Source: Streptomyces cyaneofuscatus (lineage in GTDB: Bacteria > Actinomycetota > Actinomycetes > Streptomycetales > Streptomycetaceae). From it: a stretch of DNA of 64,000 nucleotides. The translations under genes and the position numbers were made by a program. Positions 35,043-50,459 of the stretch are shown piece after piece. Within the stretch, counting starts at the first letter, position 1. Each line of letters starts with the position of its first letter. The stretch is taken from NCBI RefSeq assembly GCF_000718135.1, contig NZ_JOEM01000003.1:186001-250000 (forward strand), given 5' to 3'. The notes beneath the pieces were generated by a model. The model had not been told where the DNA came from and ran no database searches. It saw only the letters and a program-made list of their open reading frames with translations.

Positions 35043-36296
35043 TTACTTCTTGGACGGGTGCTTGGGCCGCTGCGGGCCCTTGCGCTGTCCGGACTTGGCT
35101 TGGCGTGAGGAGCCGGAGGCGGACTTGCCCGCCGACGTCGGCTTGTCGTCCTGCGGTGCGTCCTGCTTCTGGAGCGAGGTCTTGGAACCGGCCGCGGGCT
35201 CGTCCTTGGCGGCCGCACCGGCGGTGGTGGCCGTCTGGCGCTTCGCCTTGGTCTGGCGCTTGGGCTGCTGACGCTTGGCCGCGGCGCTCTCTCCCTCGGG
35301 AACGACCTCGCCCTTCTTGACGGTGCCGTCCTCCTGGGCGACGAGACCCTTCTTGCTCAGCCCGGTGATGAACTTGCGCTCGATGTCGTTGCGGTCGGGG
35401 CCCTTGGCCACGATCGCCTTGACGGTCCGGCGCTGCGTCCGGCCACGGACCTGACCACGGGAGTCCACGGTCTTGAGCACCCGCTGGAGGTAGGCATCCT
35501 GCGCCTTGCTGCCCGGCGTCGGGTTCTGGTTGATCACGTACATCTGCTGACCCATGGTCCAGACGTTCGTGGTCAGCCAGTAGACGAGGACACCGACGGG
35601 GAAGTTGACACCCATCACGGCGAAGATGACCGGGAAGATGTACATCAGCATCTTCTGCTGCTGCATGTACGGGGTCTTCACCGTGAGGTCGACGTTCTTC
35701 GTCATCAGCTGGCGCTGGGTGAAGAACTGCGAGGCCGACATCAGCACGATCATGACGGCGGTGACGACCCGGACGTCCAGCAGCGTGGCGTCGAGCGACT
35801 GGAGCTTCTCGACGCTGTCGGTGAACTTCGCGGCCAGCGGCGCACCGAAGATGTGGGCCTGACGGGCGCTGTCCAGCAGGTCCTGGTTGATCGCGCCGAT
35901 CTTCTTGCCCGAGGCGATGGACGACAGCACGTGGTACAGGGCGAAGAAGAACGGGGACTGCGCCAGGATCGGAAGGCACGAGGAGAGCGGGTTGGTGCCC
36001 GTCTCCTTGTACAGCTTCATCATCTCTTCGGACTGACGCTGCTTGTCGTTCTTGTAGCGCTCCTGGATCGCCTTCATCTTCGGCTGGAGCACCTGCATGT
36101 TGCGGGTCGACTTGATCTGCTTCACGAAGAGCGGGATCAGGCAGATCCGGATCAGCACCACCAGGGACACGATGGACAGGCCCCAGGCCCACCCGGAGTC
36201 ATCGCCGAAGAGCGCTCCGTAGACCTTGTGGAACTGGACGATGACCCACGAGACGGGCGTGGTGATAAAGCTGAACAGACTGGCAATCGTGTCCAC
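35043..36296 (-). CDS. yidC: Membrane protein insertase YidC
   Basis: The 417-residue protein has the first helix ([23 protein letters not shown]), the conserved cytoplasmic hairpin [28 protein letters not shown] and [23 protein letters not shown], and later helices [28 protein letters not shown]. The conserved hydrophilic-groove Arg is in [13 protein letters not shown]. The C-terminal tail of about 130 residues is very basic, as in ribosome-binding YidC forms. GTG start. Only three bases separate it from yidD. Confidence 0.97.
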   Translation of the reverse strand: MDTIASLFSFITTPVSWVIVQFHKVYGALFGDDSGWAWGLSIVSLVVLIRICLIPLFVKQIKSTRNMQVLQPKMKAIQERYKNDKQRQSEEMMKLYKETGTNPLSSCLPILAQSPFFFALYHVLSSIASGKKIGAINQDLLDSARQAHIFGAPLAAKFTDSVEKLQSLDATLLDVRVVTAVMIVLMSASQFFTQRQLMTKNVDLTVKTPYMQQQKMLMYIFPVIFAVMGVNFPVGVLVYWLTTNVWTMGQQMYVINQNPTPGSKAQDAYLQRVLKTVDSRGQVRGRTQRRTVKAIVAKGPDRNDIERKFITGLSKKGLVAQEDGTVKKGEVVPEGESAAAKRQQPKRQTKAKRQTATTAGAAAKDEPAAGSKTSLQKQDAPQDDKPTSAGKSASGSSRQAKSGQRKGPQRPKHPSKK

Positions 36297-36299
36297 TAA

Positions 36300-36659
36300 T
36301 CAGGCTCCTTGAGCATTGGGCGAGGTCTCTGTGGCCGGGCTCGGGGGTTCGGAGACCGGCCCCCCGGACGGCACATCAGCGGCGGGCTCCCCGCCCTTGC
36401 CGCCGCGCAGGCCGTTGCGCAGCAGCTCGTGCCACCGCGGACGCTTGCGTTGCGGGACATGGTCCACACCGCCGGGTGACCACGGGTTGCATCGCAGGAT
36501 GCGCCAGGCGGTCAGCGCCGTTCCCTTGATCGCACCGTGCCGGTCGATAGCCGTATATCCATAGTGGGAACACGACGGGTAATAGCGGCAGACAGGCCCG
36601 AGGAGTGGGCTGATCGTCCACTGGTACAGCTTGATGAGGGCAAGCAGCGGGTACTTCAT
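36300..36659 (-). CDS. yidD: Membrane protein insertion efficiency factor YidD
   Basis: The 119-residue protein carries the invariant YidD segment [54 protein letters not shown]. It helps YidC insertion. The ATG at 36659 overlaps the rnpA stop by the ATGA pattern. A proline/alanine-rich tail beyond residue 90 is not conserved. Confidence 0.95.
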   Translation of the reverse strand: MKYPLLALIKLYQWTISPLLGPVCRYYPSCSHYGYTAIDRHGAIKGTALTAWRILRCNPWSPGGVDHVPQRKRPRWHELLRNGLRGGKGGEPAADVPSGGPVSEPPSPATETSPNAQGA

Positions 36660-37027
36660 CTCGCGCCCCCTCCCAGCAGCCGCTGAAGGGCGGCATCCAG
36701 GTCTCGGGCCAGCTGTGCATGGTCGGCGTCGCCCGCACCGGGCAGCGCTCGTACGACAACAAGGCTACCGGGGGGCAGCTGCGCCAGCCGGTCGCGGACC
36801 AGATGGCGAAGCTTCCGCTTCACCGCGGTGCGGACGACCGCGCCTCCCACCGCTTTGCTGACAACGAAACCCGCACGCGGCGCGGGGAGAGTCTCCCCCG
36901 TCACGTGCGGGTCCGTTTCACCGCTGCGTAGGTGGACGACGAGCAGTGGACGTCCGGCTCGACGTCCTCGTCGTACCGCGGTCGCGAAGTCCTCGCGCCG
37001 CCTCAGCCGATTCTCGGTAGGCAGCAC
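36656..37027 (-). CDS. rnpA: Ribonuclease P protein component
   Basis: The 123-residue basic protein starts [22 protein letters not shown] and includes [30 protein letters not shown], the RNR-type motif that contacts RNase P RNA. It matures tRNA 5' ends. The GTG at 37027 is preferred by its homologues' start; the open frame continues upstream into rpmH. Twenty bases separate it from rpmH. Confidence 0.96.
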   Translation of the reverse strand: MLPTENRLRRREDFATAVRRGRRAGRPLLVVHLRSGETDPHVTGETLPAPRAGFVVSKAVGGAVVRTAVKRKLRHLVRDRLAQLPPGSLVVVRALPGAGDADHAQLARDLDAALQRLLGGGAR

Positions 37028-37046
37028 GTCATGGACCTGTAAGCGA

Positions 37047-37184
37047 TCAGGCGGACAGGCTGCTGCGGCCCTTGCCACGGCGGTTGGCGAGAATCGCGCG
37101 GCCGGCACGGGTACGCATGCGCAGACGGAAGCCGTGGGTCTTGGCGCGACGGCGGTTGTTCGGCTGGAAGGTGCGCTTGCTCAC
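37047..37184 (-). CDS. rpmH: 50S ribosomal protein L34
   Basis: The 45-residue protein reads [20 protein letters not shown] then [18 protein letters not shown] and SSLSA, an unmistakable L34. GGAG precedes the GTG at 37184. First gene of the rpmH-rnpA-yidD-yidC-jag operon, divergent from dnaA. Confidence 0.98.
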
Positions 37185-37352
37185 TCGGGGGCTCCAGAAA
37201 TGATTCGTGTCTTGGCGGGACATCGCCTGGCTGTCACCGTGCGCCCACGAGGAACTCGCGTAAACGCCTTAGTGCACCGCTTCACAATCACAGATCGTGA
37301 TCTTTGCCCATCGGAGGCAGGCGGCAGCAGCCATCGACAACTCGACCTGGTC

Positions 37353-37382
37353 ACGGTACGCGCGGCTACGCCATCCGGTCAA
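37353..37382 (-). promoter_or_regulatory. Promoter of rpmH operon
   Basis: Read on the minus strand, TTGACC (37382-37377) and TACCGT (37358-37353) are separated by 18 bp. A 5' leader of about 160 bases follows. Confidence 0.75.
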
Positions 37383-37404
37383 ACCGGCTCCGCGCGACCC
37401 CCCA

Positions 37405-37425
37405 TTGTGCACAGCCTGTGGACAA
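37405..37425. promoter_or_regulatory. DnaA boxes in the dnaA/rpmH promoter region
   Basis: TTGTGCACA (37405-37413, one change) faces TGTGGACAA (37417-37425, complement of the preferred TTGTCCACA). They lie between the two facing -35 elements, so DnaA bound here can act on both promoters. Confidence 0.8.
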
Positions 37426-37429
37426 CAAC

Positions 37430-37459
37430 TTGAACCGCGCGGCCCGGCCTGACTACCGT
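37430..37459 (+). promoter_or_regulatory. Promoter of dnaA
   Basis: TTGAAC (37430-37435) and TACCGT (37454-37459) are 18 bp apart and start five bases after the DnaA box, which fits autoregulation of dnaA. Confidence 0.75.
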
Positions 37460-37565
37460 GGCTGAACTCCGGTTCTTTTCCTTCCCGACTGCCGGGCCTC
37501 ACCCATCCCGACCCATCCCGTCCCGAGAACCACACATTCGTGGGACATGCGAGAGAGCGTGCCTT

Positions 37566-39413
37566 GTGGCTGACGTACCTGCCGATCTTGCCGCAGTGTG
37601 GCCACGAGTGCTGGAGCAACTCCTCGGGGAGGGCCAGCAGGGCATCGAGCCGAAGGACAAGCAGTGGATCGAGCGCTGCCAGCCGCTGGCACTCGTCGCC
37701 GACACCGCACTCCTGGCCGTCCCCAATGAATGGGGCAAGCGCGTCCTCGAAGGGCGCCTCGCCCCGCTCATCAGCGAGACGCTGACCCGGGAGTGCGGCC
37801 GCCCCATCCGGATCGCGATCACCGTCGACGACTCCGCGGGCGAGCCGCCCTCCCCGCCGGCGCCCCCGATGCACCAGTCGCATCAGAGCCAGCAGGGCCA
37901 CCGCTACCAGGGGCAGCCGCGTGACGACGGGCGGGACGACGGCTACGACGGATACGGCCACCGCCCCTCCGACGACGGCATGCCGACGGCCCGCCCGGCC
38001 TATCCCGACTACCAGCAGCAGCGCCCCGAGCCGGGCGCCTGGCCGCGCACCCAGGAGGACCTCTCCTGGCAGCAGCCGCGGCACGGGGGCTACCAGGACC
38101 GCGAGCAGCCCGCCTCCGACACCTACCGCGAGACCGAGTCGTACCGCGACCAGCCCTCCGAGCAGTGGCGTGAGCCGTACGGAACCGGCCGCCCCCAGCA
38201 GCCGCAGCACGACTACCGGTCGCAGCCCCCCGAGCGCCAGGGGTACGAGCAGCAGCGCGACCGCCACGACCAGCACGACCAGCAGCACCGCCAGGGCGGT
38301 CCCGGCCCCGGTCGTACCGGTGGCCCGGGTCCCGGCCCGATGGGCGCCCAGCCCGCGCCCGCGCCGGGACCGGGTGAGCCGCACGCCCGGCTGAACCCGA
38401 AGTACCTCTTCGACACCTTCGTCATCGGCGCCTCCAACCGGTTCGCGCACGCCGCCGCCGTGGCCGTCGCCGAGGCACCCGCCAAGGCGTACAACCCCCT
38501 TTTCATCTACGGGGAGTCGGGGCTCGGTAAGACCCACCTGCTGCACGCGATCGGGCACTACGCACGGAGCCTCTACCCGGGCACCCGGGTGCGGTACGTG
38601 AGCTCGGAGGAGTTCACCAACGAGTTCATCAACTCGATCCGCGACGGCAAGGGCGACACCTTCCGCAAGCGGTACCGCGATGTCGACATCCTCCTGGTCG
38701 ACGACATCCAGTTCCTGGCGAGCAAGGAGTCGACGCAGGAGGAGTTCTTCCACACCTTCAATACGCTGCACAACGCGAACAAGCAGATCGTGCTCTCCTC
38801 GGACCGGCCGCCCAAGCAACTGGTGACGCTGGAGGACCGGCTCCGCAACCGCTTCGAGTGGGGCCTGACCACCGACGTCCAGCCGCCAGAGCTGGAGACC
38901 CGGATCGCCATCCTCCGTAAGAAGGCGGTGCAGGAGCAGCTGAACGCGCCTCCGGAGGTCCTGGAGTTCATCGCCTCGCGGATCTCGCGCAACATCCGTG
39001 AGCTGGAGGGCGCCCTGATCCGGGTGACGGCCTTCGCCTCCCTCAACCGGCAGCCGGTGGACCTCGGGCTGACCGAGATCGTGCTGAAGGACCTGATCCC
39101 GGGCGGCGAGGAGTCCGCACCGGAGATCACGGCGCCGGCCATCATGGCGGCCACCGCGGACTACTTCGGTTTGACCGTGGAGGACCTCTGCGGATCCTCG
39201 CGCAGCCGGGTCCTGGTGACGGCGCGCCAGATCGCCATGTATCTGTGCCGGGAGCTCACGGATCTCTCGCTGCCGAAGATCGGCGCGCAGTTCGGCGGCC
39301 GTGACCATACGACGGTGATGCACGCGGACCGGAAGATCCGGGCGCTGATGGCCGAGCGCCGCTCCATCTACAACCAGGTCACCGAGCTCACCAACCGCAT
39401 CAAGAACAGCTGA
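37566..39413 (+). CDS. dnaA: Chromosomal replication initiator DnaA
   Basis: The 615-residue initiator has domain I ([21 protein letters not shown]), a very long Gln/Arg/Pro/Gly-rich domain II (about residues 95-270) typical of Streptomyces, the AAA+ domain III with Walker [10 protein letters not shown] near residue 316, and domain IV with the box-reading [15 protein letters not shown] near 578. The GTG at 37566 gives the standard N-terminus; the longer frame lacks support. It starts replication at oriC immediately downstream and autoregulates its promoter. Confidence 0.98.
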   Translation: MADVPADLAAVWPRVLEQLLGEGQQGIEPKDKQWIERCQPLALVADTALLAVPNEWGKRVLEGRLAPLISETLTRECGRPIRIAITVDDSAGEPPSPPAPPMHQSHQSQQGHRYQGQPRDDGRDDGYDGYGHRPSDDGMPTARPAYPDYQQQRPEPGAWPRTQEDLSWQQPRHGGYQDREQPASDTYRETESYRDQPSEQWREPYGTGRPQQPQHDYRSQPPERQGYEQQRDRHDQHDQQHRQGGPGPGRTGGPGPGPMGAQPAPAPGPGEPHARLNPKYLFDTFVIGASNRFAHAAAVAVAEAPAKAYNPLFIYGESGLGKTHLLHAIGHYARSLYPGTRVRYVSSEEFTNEFINSIRDGKGDTFRKRYRDVDILLVDDIQFLASKESTQEEFFHTFNTLHNANKQIVLSSDRPPKQLVTLEDRLRNRFEWGLTTDVQPPELETRIAILRKKAVQEQLNAPPEVLEFIASRISRNIRELEGALIRVTAFASLNRQPVDLGLTEIVLKDLIPGGEESAPEITAPAIMAATADYFGLTVEDLCGSSRSRVLVTARQIAMYLCRELTDLSLPKIGAQFGGRDHTTVMHADRKIRALMAERRSIYNQVTELTNRIKNS

Positions 39414-39435
39414 CGAAGGCTCCTGACTGCCTCAT

Positions 39436-39479
39436 AAGGCGCCTCGCGACGACCTCCCACGGTCCGCGCGAGGCGCCTT
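39436..39479 (+). terminator. dnaA terminator
   Basis: AAGGCGCCTCGCG (39436-39448) pairs exactly with 39467-39479 and is followed by a T; it keeps dnaA transcription out of oriC. Confidence 0.85.
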
Positions 39480-39563
39480 TCGTCGTTCCTGAGGGGTCCC
39501 GGGAGCGGTCGCAGCGGTCTCCTCCGCACCGGGCCTGTTCGAATACGGGCTGCTCAGAGCTCC

Positions 39564-40136
39564 TTCTCCACAGATGTGCGGGATTTCTTCCGTCCACAGC
39601 CTGGGGACCGGGAAGTTGTCCATATTGCGTCCACAGGCCTGGCTGCCGATACTCCATCAGGCCAGGTCACATGGTTGGGGATTTGTGGTCAACCGTGATC
39701 CACAGCCTGTGGACAGTTTCCTCGTCCACAGGGGGAGCTTCCGGTTGTCCACCGTCGGCCCACAAGCTGGACGCTGTTGTCCCCAGCTCGGCCCGGCTTC
39801 TCCACACCTCTGTCCACTGTTCGGCAACAGAACACGCCCTCTCACCGCCCGGAGTGAAAGGCGTCACACCAAGCTGCCTGATTGGGCTGTGGGGAACGTG
39901 GGTAAAGCTGGGGACAGGCCTGGGGAGAAGTGACCCCCTCCTGTGCATCGGGTGTGCAGAACTTCCGCCCGTCCACAGAAAGCCCCGGTTGTCCACGGGT
40001 GCCACCCACAGGGTCGGTGGACAAAAAACCGGTACTGACCTGCGCAAACGACGTTATCCACGGTTTCCACAGGGCCTACTACTACTACCACTCAGAGTTA
40101 GCCAGGAATCCGCTTCGAAGTGGGGCCTGTGTACAA
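39564..40136. other. Origin of chromosomal replication oriC
   Basis: About 19 DnaA-box-like 9-mers lie in the dnaA-dnaN gap. Full matches to the Streptomyces consensus include TTCTCCACA at 39564 and 39798, CCGTCCACA at 39590 and 39969, CTGTCCACA (complement) at 39708 and TCGTCCACA at 39722. One-mismatch boxes include TTGTCCATA 39616, GCGTCCACA 39627, TGATCCACA 39696, TTGTCCACC 39745, CTGTCCACT 39810, TTGTCCACG 39989, complement TTGTCCACC 40016, TTATCCACG 40054 and complement TTGTACACA 40128. Most point towards dnaN. The gap contains no gene. Confidence 0.97.
40054..40087. other. Putative basal unwinding element with DnaA-trios
   Basis: Two adjoining boxes, TTATCCACG (40054-40062) and GTTTCCACA (40063-40071), are followed by GGGCC (40072-40076) and four CTA triplets (40076-40087). 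The complement of each triplet reads 3'-GAT-5', the DnaA-trio that guides a DnaA filament onto one strand in Bacillus. Confidence 0.65.
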
Positions 40137-40308
40137 CTCGCCCGGCGACCGCCTCGCCGCGTTTTGCTCGACTTGACCCCGAGCAGCAACGACTGTCGGT
40201 GCTGTGCGTCAGACTGGACCCCGGAGCCACCCCGGCCGTCGGCAGGGAGCTCCGGTCCAGACGACGAAGGCCAGCAGGGCGAGCGAGCAACAGCAGGAGG
40301 CGGTTCCG

Positions 40309-41439
40309 GTGAAGATCCGGGTGGAGCGCGATGTACTCGCGGAGGCGGTGGCCTGGGTGGCCCGCAGCCTCCCGGCCCGTCCGCCGGCGCCCGTTCTCGC
40401 GGGCCTTCTGCTGAAGGCCGAGGACGGAGCCCTCTCCTTCTCCAGCTTCGACTACGAGGTCTCGGCCAAGGTCTCCGTGGACGCGGAGGTCGACGAGGAC
40501 GGCACGGTGCTCGTCTCCGGCCGGCTGCTCGCCGACATCTGCCGCGCCCTCCCCAACCGCCCGGTGGAGATCTCCACCGACGGTGTACGGGCCACGGTGG
40601 TCTGCGGCTCCTCGCGCTTCACCCTCCACACACTGCCTGTGGAGGAGTACCCGGCGCTGCCGCAGATGCCGACCGCCACGGGCACCGTCCCCGGTGAGGT
40701 CTTCGCATCGGCCGCCGCCCAGGTCGCCATCGCCGCCGGCCGCGACGACACGCTGCCCGTGCTGACCGGTGTGCGCATCGAGATCGAGGGCGACACCGTC
40801 ACCCTCGCCTCCACCGACCGCTACCGCTTCGCGGTCCGCGAGTTCCTCTGGAAGCCCGAGGACCCGGAGGCCTCCGCGGTCGCCCTGGTGCCCGCCAAGA
40901 CGCTCCTGGACACCGCCAAGGCGCTCACCAGCGGTGACACGGTCACCCTGGCGCTCTCCGGCTCCGGTGCCGGTGAGGGGCTGATCGGTTTCGAGGGCGC
41001 GGGACGCACGACGACCACGCGGCTGCTCGAAGGCGACCTGCCGAAGTACCGCACGCTCTTCCCCACCGAGTTCAACTCGGTCGCGGTCATCGAGACCGCC
41101 CCCTTCGTCGAGGCCGTCAAGCGTGTGGCCCTCGTCGCCGAGCGCAACACCCCGGTCCGGCTCAGCTTCGAGCAGGGCGTGCTCATCCTGGAAGCCGGTT
41201 CCAGCGACGACGCACAGGCTGTGGAGCGCGTCGACGCGGTGCTGGAGGGCGACGACATCTCGATCGCCTTCAACCCGACGTTCCTGCTGGACGGTCTGAG
41301 CGCGATCGACTCCCCGGTCGCCCAGCTCTCCTTCACCACGTCCACCAAGCCCGCCCTGCTCAGCGGGCGCCCGGCCGTGGACGCCGAGGCGGACGACGCG
41401 TACAAGTACCTGATCATGCCGGTGCGCCTCTCCGGCTGA
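40309..41439 (+). CDS. dnaN: DNA polymerase III sliding clamp (beta subunit)
   Basis: The 376-residue clamp begins VKIRVERDVLAEAVAWVARSL and has the three-domain pattern with YRFAVREFLWKPE and, at the C-terminus, YKYLIMPVRLSG. AGGAGG at 40295-40300 selects the GTG at 40309; the frame extends into oriC. It tethers the polymerase to DNA. A stem-loop terminator follows the stop. Confidence 0.98.
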   Translation: MKIRVERDVLAEAVAWVARSLPARPPAPVLAGLLLKAEDGALSFSSFDYEVSAKVSVDAEVDEDGTVLVSGRLLADICRALPNRPVEISTDGVRATVVCGSSRFTLHTLPVEEYPALPQMPTATGTVPGEVFASAAAQVAIAAGRDDTLPVLTGVRIEIEGDTVTLASTDRYRFAVREFLWKPEDPEASAVALVPAKTLLDTAKALTSGDTVTLALSGSGAGEGLIGFEGAGRTTTTRLLEGDLPKYRTLFPTEFNSVAVIETAPFVEAVKRVALVAERNTPVRLSFEQGVLILEAGSSDDAQAVERVDAVLEGDDISIAFNPTFLLDGLSAIDSPVAQLSFTTSTKPALLSGRPAVDAEADDAYKYLIMPVRLSG

Positions 41440-41451
41440 TCCGATCGTCAC

Positions 41452-41485
41452 CGGTGGGCCCGTTCGGCGCGGAGCGGGCCCACCG
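41452..41485 (+). terminator. dnaN terminator
   Basis: CGGTGGGCCCG (41452-41462) pairs exactly with 41475-41485. Confidence 0.8.
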
Positions 41486-41579
41486 CGCTGTCCCGCCGTG
41501 CTGAGCCCCGCCGGGCGTAGGCTCGGACCCGGGCGGGATACGCCCCGACGCTATCGCCACGACGCTTAAGGAATCTCTG

Positions 41580-42464
41580 ATGGAGCTCGGTCTCGTCGGC
41601 CTCGGCAAGATGGGCGGCAACATGCGCGAGCGCATCCGCCGCGCAGGCCACACCGTCATCGGTTACGACCGCAACCCGGATGTCGCCGATGTCCACAGTC
41701 TCGAAGAGCTTGTGGGCAAGCTGAAGGGCCCGCGGGTCATCTGGGTGATGGTCCCGGCCGGTGCCGCGACGCAGTCCACGATCGACGAACTCGCCGTACT
41801 GCTCTCGCCCGGCGACGTCGTCGTCGACGGCGGGAACTCGCGCTGGACCGACGACGAGAAGCACGCCGTCGAGCTGGGGCTCAAGGAGATCGGCTTCGTC
41901 GACTGCGGCGTCTCCGGCGGCGTCTGGGGCCTGGAGAACGGCTACGCCCTGATGTACGGCGGCACCGCGGAGAACGTGGCGAAGGTCCAGCCGATCTTCG
42001 ACGCGCTCAAGCCCGAGGGCGACTTCGGCTCCGTCCACGCGGGCAAGGTCGGCGCCGGCCACTTCGCGAAGATGGTCCACAACGGCATCGAGTACGCCAT
42101 GATGCAGGCCTACGCCGAGGGCTGGGAGCTCCTGGAGAAGGTCGACTCCGTCACCGACGTGCGCGAGGTCTTCCGCTCCTGGCAGGAGGGCACGGTCATC
42201 CGTTCCTGGCTGCTCGACCTCGCGGTCAACGCCCTGGACGACGACGAGCACCTGGACAAGCTCCGGGGCTTCGCCGCCGACTCGGGCGAGGGCCGCTGGA
42301 CGGTGGAGGCCGCGATCGACAACGCGGTGCCGCTGCCCGCCATCACGGCGTCCCTGTTCGCGCGGTTCGCCTCGCGCCAGGACGACTCGCCGCAGATGAA
42401 GATGATCGCCGCGCTGCGCAACCAGTTCGGCGGCCACGCGGTCGAGTCCAAGTCCGAGAACTGA
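41580..42464 (+). CDS. gnd: 6-phosphogluconate dehydrogenase (decarboxylating), short form
   Basis: The 294-residue enzyme converts 6-phosphogluconate to ribulose 5-phosphate. It has the Rossmann motif [13 protein letters not shown], the substrate loop [22 protein letters not shown] and KMVHNGIEY. The short length marks the GndA/YqeC-type family without the long C-terminal tail. AAGGAA lies before the ATG at 41580. A position between dnaN and recF is conserved in actinomycetes. Confidence 0.95.
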   Translation: MELGLVGLGKMGGNMRERIRRAGHTVIGYDRNPDVADVHSLEELVGKLKGPRVIWVMVPAGAATQSTIDELAVLLSPGDVVVDGGNSRWTDDEKHAVELGLKEIGFVDCGVSGGVWGLENGYALMYGGTAENVAKVQPIFDALKPEGDFGSVHAGKVGAGHFAKMVHNGIEYAMMQAYAEGWELLEKVDSVTDVREVFRSWQEGTVIRSWLLDLAVNALDDDEHLDKLRGFAADSGEGRWTVEAAIDNAVPLPAITASLFARFASRQDDSPQMKMIAALRNQFGGHAVESKSEN

Positions 42465-42531
42465 CCGGACCGCCGGCGGCGCGTCGGCAGCGAAACAACC
42501 AGCGAAGCACCACCGGGAGAGGTCGGCCACC

Positions 42532-43662
42532 ATGCACGTCACCCATCTCTCGCTGGCCGACTTCCGCTCGTACGCCCGGGTCGAGGTCCCTCTCGACCCG
42601 GGCGTCACCGCGTTCGTGGGGCCCAACGGGCAGGGCAAGACCAATCTCGTCGAGGCCGTCGGCTATCTCGCCACGCTCGGCAGCCACCGGGTCTCCTCGG
42701 ACGCCCCCCTGGTGCGGATGGGCGCCGAGCGGGCCGTGATCCGCGCGGCGGTGACCCAGGGCGAGCGCTCGCAGCTGATCGAGCTGGAGCTCAATCCCGG
42801 CCGTGCCAACCGGGCCCGTATCAACAGGTCCTCGCAGGTCAGACCGCGTGACGTGCTCGGGATCGTACGGACGGTGCTGTTCGCGCCGGAGGACCTGGCG
42901 CTGGTCAAGGGCGACCCAGGGGAGCGGCGGCGGTTCCTCGACGAGCTGATCACCGCGCGCTCGCCCCGGATGGCCGGGGTCCGCTCCGACTACGAGCGGG
43001 TGCTCAAGCAGCGCAACACCCTGCTGAAGTCCGCCGCCATGGCGCGCCGGCACGGCGGCCGGTCGATGGACCTGTCCACCCTCGACGTCTGGGACCAGCA
43101 CCTGGGCCGGGTCGGCGCCGAGCTGCTCGCGCAGCGCCTGGACCTGATCGCCACGCTCCAGCCGCTGGCCGACAAGGCGTACGGGGACGTGGCGCCGGGC
43201 GGCGGCCCCGTGACCCTGGAGTACCGCAGCTCGGTGGGCGAGGACATCGACCCGGCGAGCACCCGTGACGAGCTGTACGAGCGGCTGATCGCGGCGCTCG
43301 TCGGGGTCCGCAAGCAGGAGATCGAGCGCGGGGTGACGCTGGTGGGTCCGCACCGGGACGACCTGCTGCTCGGCCTGCGGTCCATGCCCGCGAAGGGGTA
43401 CGCGAGCCACGGGGAGTCCTGGAGCTACGCGCTGGCGCTGCGGCTGGCCAGTTACGAGCTGCTGCGCGCCGAGGGCAACGAGCCGGTGCTGGTCCTGGAC
43501 GACGTCTTCGCCGAGCTGGACGCCCGCCGCCGGGAGCGGCTGGCGGAGCTGGTGGCCCCGGGCGAGCAGGTGCTGGTGACGGCCGCGGTGGCGGAGGACG
43601 TGCCCGGCGTGCTGGCGGGGGCGCGATACGCGGTGTCGGCGGGCGAGGTGGAGCGGGTATGA
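42532..43662 (+). CDS. recF: DNA replication and repair protein RecF
   Basis: The 376-residue SMC-like ATPase opens [21 protein letters not shown] with Walker [10 protein letters not shown] and Walker B with D-loop [26 protein letters not shown] fits the signature region. It loads RecA at gaps. It overlaps the next gene by the ATGA pattern. Confidence 0.98.
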   Translation: MHVTHLSLADFRSYARVEVPLDPGVTAFVGPNGQGKTNLVEAVGYLATLGSHRVSSDAPLVRMGAERAVIRAAVTQGERSQLIELELNPGRANRARINRSSQVRPRDVLGIVRTVLFAPEDLALVKGDPGERRRFLDELITARSPRMAGVRSDYERVLKQRNTLLKSAAMARRHGGRSMDLSTLDVWDQHLGRVGAELLAQRLDLIATLQPLADKAYGDVAPGGGPVTLEYRSSVGEDIDPASTRDELYERLIAALVGVRKQEIERGVTLVGPHRDDLLLGLRSMPAKGYASHGESWSYALALRLASYELLRAEGNEPVLVLDDVFAELDARRRERLAELVAPGEQVLVTAAVAEDVPGVLAGARYAVSAGEVERV

Positions 43663-44297
43663 CCGGCCGGGACGGAGAGTCCGGGGGCGCTTCCGCCGCG
43701 GAGGGGACGTCGAGCGGTACGGGGCCTGCGGCCCGTGGTGACGGCGGATCCGGTGGTACGCCGGCGGACGCCGGGAGCCCCAAGCCGCCCGAGGTGTCCG
43801 GGGTCGACCTCGCCCGGGTCGCGCTGCGGGCGGCGAAGGAGCAGGCCAGGGCGCGGGGTGCGGCGGCCCAGCAGAAGAAGCAGGCCAGGCGCGGCGGCGG
43901 GCTGCGCTCCGGGGCCCGCTCGGACGGCCGCGATCCGCAGCCGCTGGGCTCCGCGATCAACCGGCTGATCACCGAACGCGGCTGGGAGACCCCGGCGGCG
44001 GTGGGCGGGGTGATGGGGCGGTGGCCGCAGATCGTGGGCGACGATCTGGCCAACCACTGCGTCCCCCTCCGCTACGACGAGGACCCGGCCGCGCGGGTGC
44101 TCACTGTGAGCTGCGACTCCACGGCGTGGGCGACCCAGCTGCGGCTGCTGGCCCCGCAACTGGTGGCCCGGCTCAACGCGGATCTGGGGCAGGGCACCGT
44201 ACGGATGATCAAGGTGCTCGGTCCGGGGGGCCCGGAGCGCCGGTTCGGGCCGCTGCGGGCGCCCGGCAGCAAGGGGCCCGGGGACACCTACGGGTGA
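43659..44297 (+). CDS. DciA family (DUF721) protein, probable DnaB loader
   Basis: The 212-residue protein has a long low-complexity N-terminus and a C-terminal DUF721 domain from about residue 95 ([38 protein letters not shown], then [26 protein letters not shown]). DciA proteins place or stabilise DnaB where no DnaC/DnaI exists. Start ATG 43659 overlaps the recF stop, so translation is coupled. Its place beside recF and gyrB is conserved in actinobacteria. Confidence 0.88.
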   Translation: MTGRDGESGGASAAEGTSSGTGPAARGDGGSGGTPADAGSPKPPEVSGVDLARVALRAAKEQARARGAAAQQKKQARRGGGLRSGARSDGRDPQPLGSAINRLITERGWETPAAVGGVMGRWPQIVGDDLANHCVPLRYDEDPAARVLTVSCDSTAWATQLRLLAPQLVARLNADLGQGTVRMIKVLGPGGPERRFGPLRAPGSKGPGDTYG

Positions 44298-46788
<2,491 letters not shown>

Positions 46789-46835
46789 GTCGGCCGTACC
46801 AGCGACGCCGCAGCTCGAAAGGACTTTGACCAGCA

Positions 46836-49475
<2,640 letters not shown>

Positions 49476-49478
49476 AGC

Positions 49479-50189
49479 GTGAGTGGAGCCACGGGCGCCG
49501 GTTCGGCCGCTTCCGGAGCAGGAGCGAACGGTGCCCGTGGCCCTGCCACGGACTCCCAAGGGGGCACTGTGACGGACACACGAGGGCCTCAGCCCCAGTA
49601 CGAGGGTTACGCGACCGGGCCGCTGCCCGGCGAGCGTGAGCCCGCACCGGGGCCGTCGGGGCCGTACCACCCGCCTCAGGCGTACCAGGCGCCCGGCGGG
49701 GGCACCCAGGGCGGCCAGCAGCGCCCCGGGCAGGGCGGGGGCACGCTGGGCGGCGCGCAGGGCGTGGGCGGGGCCCAGGCGACGCGTAAGCCGCGTACGG
49801 GGGCGCGGACCACTCCGCGTACCCGCAAGGCCCGACTGCGGGTGGCCAAGGCCGACCCGTGGTCGGTGATGAAGGTCAGCTTCCTGCTGTCGATCGCCCT
49901 GGGCATCTGCACGGTGGTGGCGGCGGCGGTCCTGTGGATGGTGATGGACGCGATGGGCGTCTTCTCCACCGTGGGCGGCACGATCAGCGAGGCCACCGGC
50001 TCGAACGAGAGCAACGGCTTCGATCTGCAGTCGTTCCTCTCGCTGCCGCGGGTGCTCATCTTCACGTCGGTCATCGCCGTGATCGACGTGGTGCTGGCCA
50101 CCGCGCTGGCGACGCTGGGCGCCTTCATCTACAACCTGTCGGCGGGCTTCGTGGGCGGCGTCGAGCTCACGCTGGCCGAGGACGAGTAG
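49479..50189 (+). CDS. DUF3566 membrane protein
   Basis: The 236-residue protein has a disordered Gly/Pro/Gln-rich N-terminus (about 125 residues), a basic stretch (KPRTGARTTPRTRKARLRVAK) and two membrane helices (VSFLLSIALGICTVVAAAVLWMV and VLIFTSVIAVIDVVLATALAT), ending in GGVELTLAEDE. DUF3566 proteins always follow gyrA in actinobacteria, but their role is unknown. GTG 49479 with GGAG in the gyrA end; a GTG at 49569 is an alternative. Confidence 0.88.
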   Translation: MSGATGAGSAASGAGANGARGPATDSQGGTVTDTRGPQPQYEGYATGPLPGEREPAPGPSGPYHPPQAYQAPGGGTQGGQQRPGQGGGTLGGAQGVGGAQATRKPRTGARTTPRTRKARLRVAKADPWSVMKVSFLLSIALGICTVVAAAVLWMVMDAMGVFSTVGGTISEATGSNESNGFDLQSFLSLPRVLIFTSVIAVIDVVLATALATLGAFIYNLSAGFVGGVELTLAEDE

Positions 50190-50206
50190 CGCGCCGAGTA
50201 TCGATT

Positions 50207-50235
50207 TTGGGACTGGCCCCGACGTGCGCTAATCT
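50207..50235 (+). promoter_or_regulatory. Promoter of tRNA-Ile
   Basis: TTGGGA (50207-50212) and TAATCT (50230-50235) are 17 bp apart and about 25 bp upstream of the tRNA. Confidence 0.65.
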
Positions 50236-50260
50236 TCAGAAGTCAGCGCGAGAGCGCGGC

Positions 50261-50334
50261 GGGGCTATAGCTCAGTTGGTTAGAGCGCATCCCTGATAAG
50301 GATGAGGCCACAGGTTCAAATCCTGTTAGCCCCA
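50261..50334 (+). tRNA. tRNA-Ile (GAT)
   Basis: Acceptor stem GGGGCTA pairs with TAGCCCC; the D-loop is AGCTCAGTTGGTTAGAGC and the T-arm has GGTTCAAATCC. The anticodon loop CTGATAA places GAT at 50295-50297. CCA is not encoded. Its location after gyrA is the usual one in Streptomyces. Confidence 0.97.
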
Positions 50335-50340
50335 CAGAAC

Positions 50341-50374
50341 GAAGACCCCCAGTCACCAGTGGCTGGGGGTCTTC
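50341..50374 (+). terminator. Terminator after tRNA-Ile
   Basis: GAAGACCCCCAG (50341-50352) pairs exactly with 50363-50374 around a 10-base loop. Confidence 0.85.
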
Positions 50375-50459
50375 GCGTTGGGCGGTGGGGGTGGGGGACG
50401 GGGTGTGCCGGCGCCGGGTTCGCGGCAAGCCTGTGTTGTACGGCGCCGGCACCCTTCCT

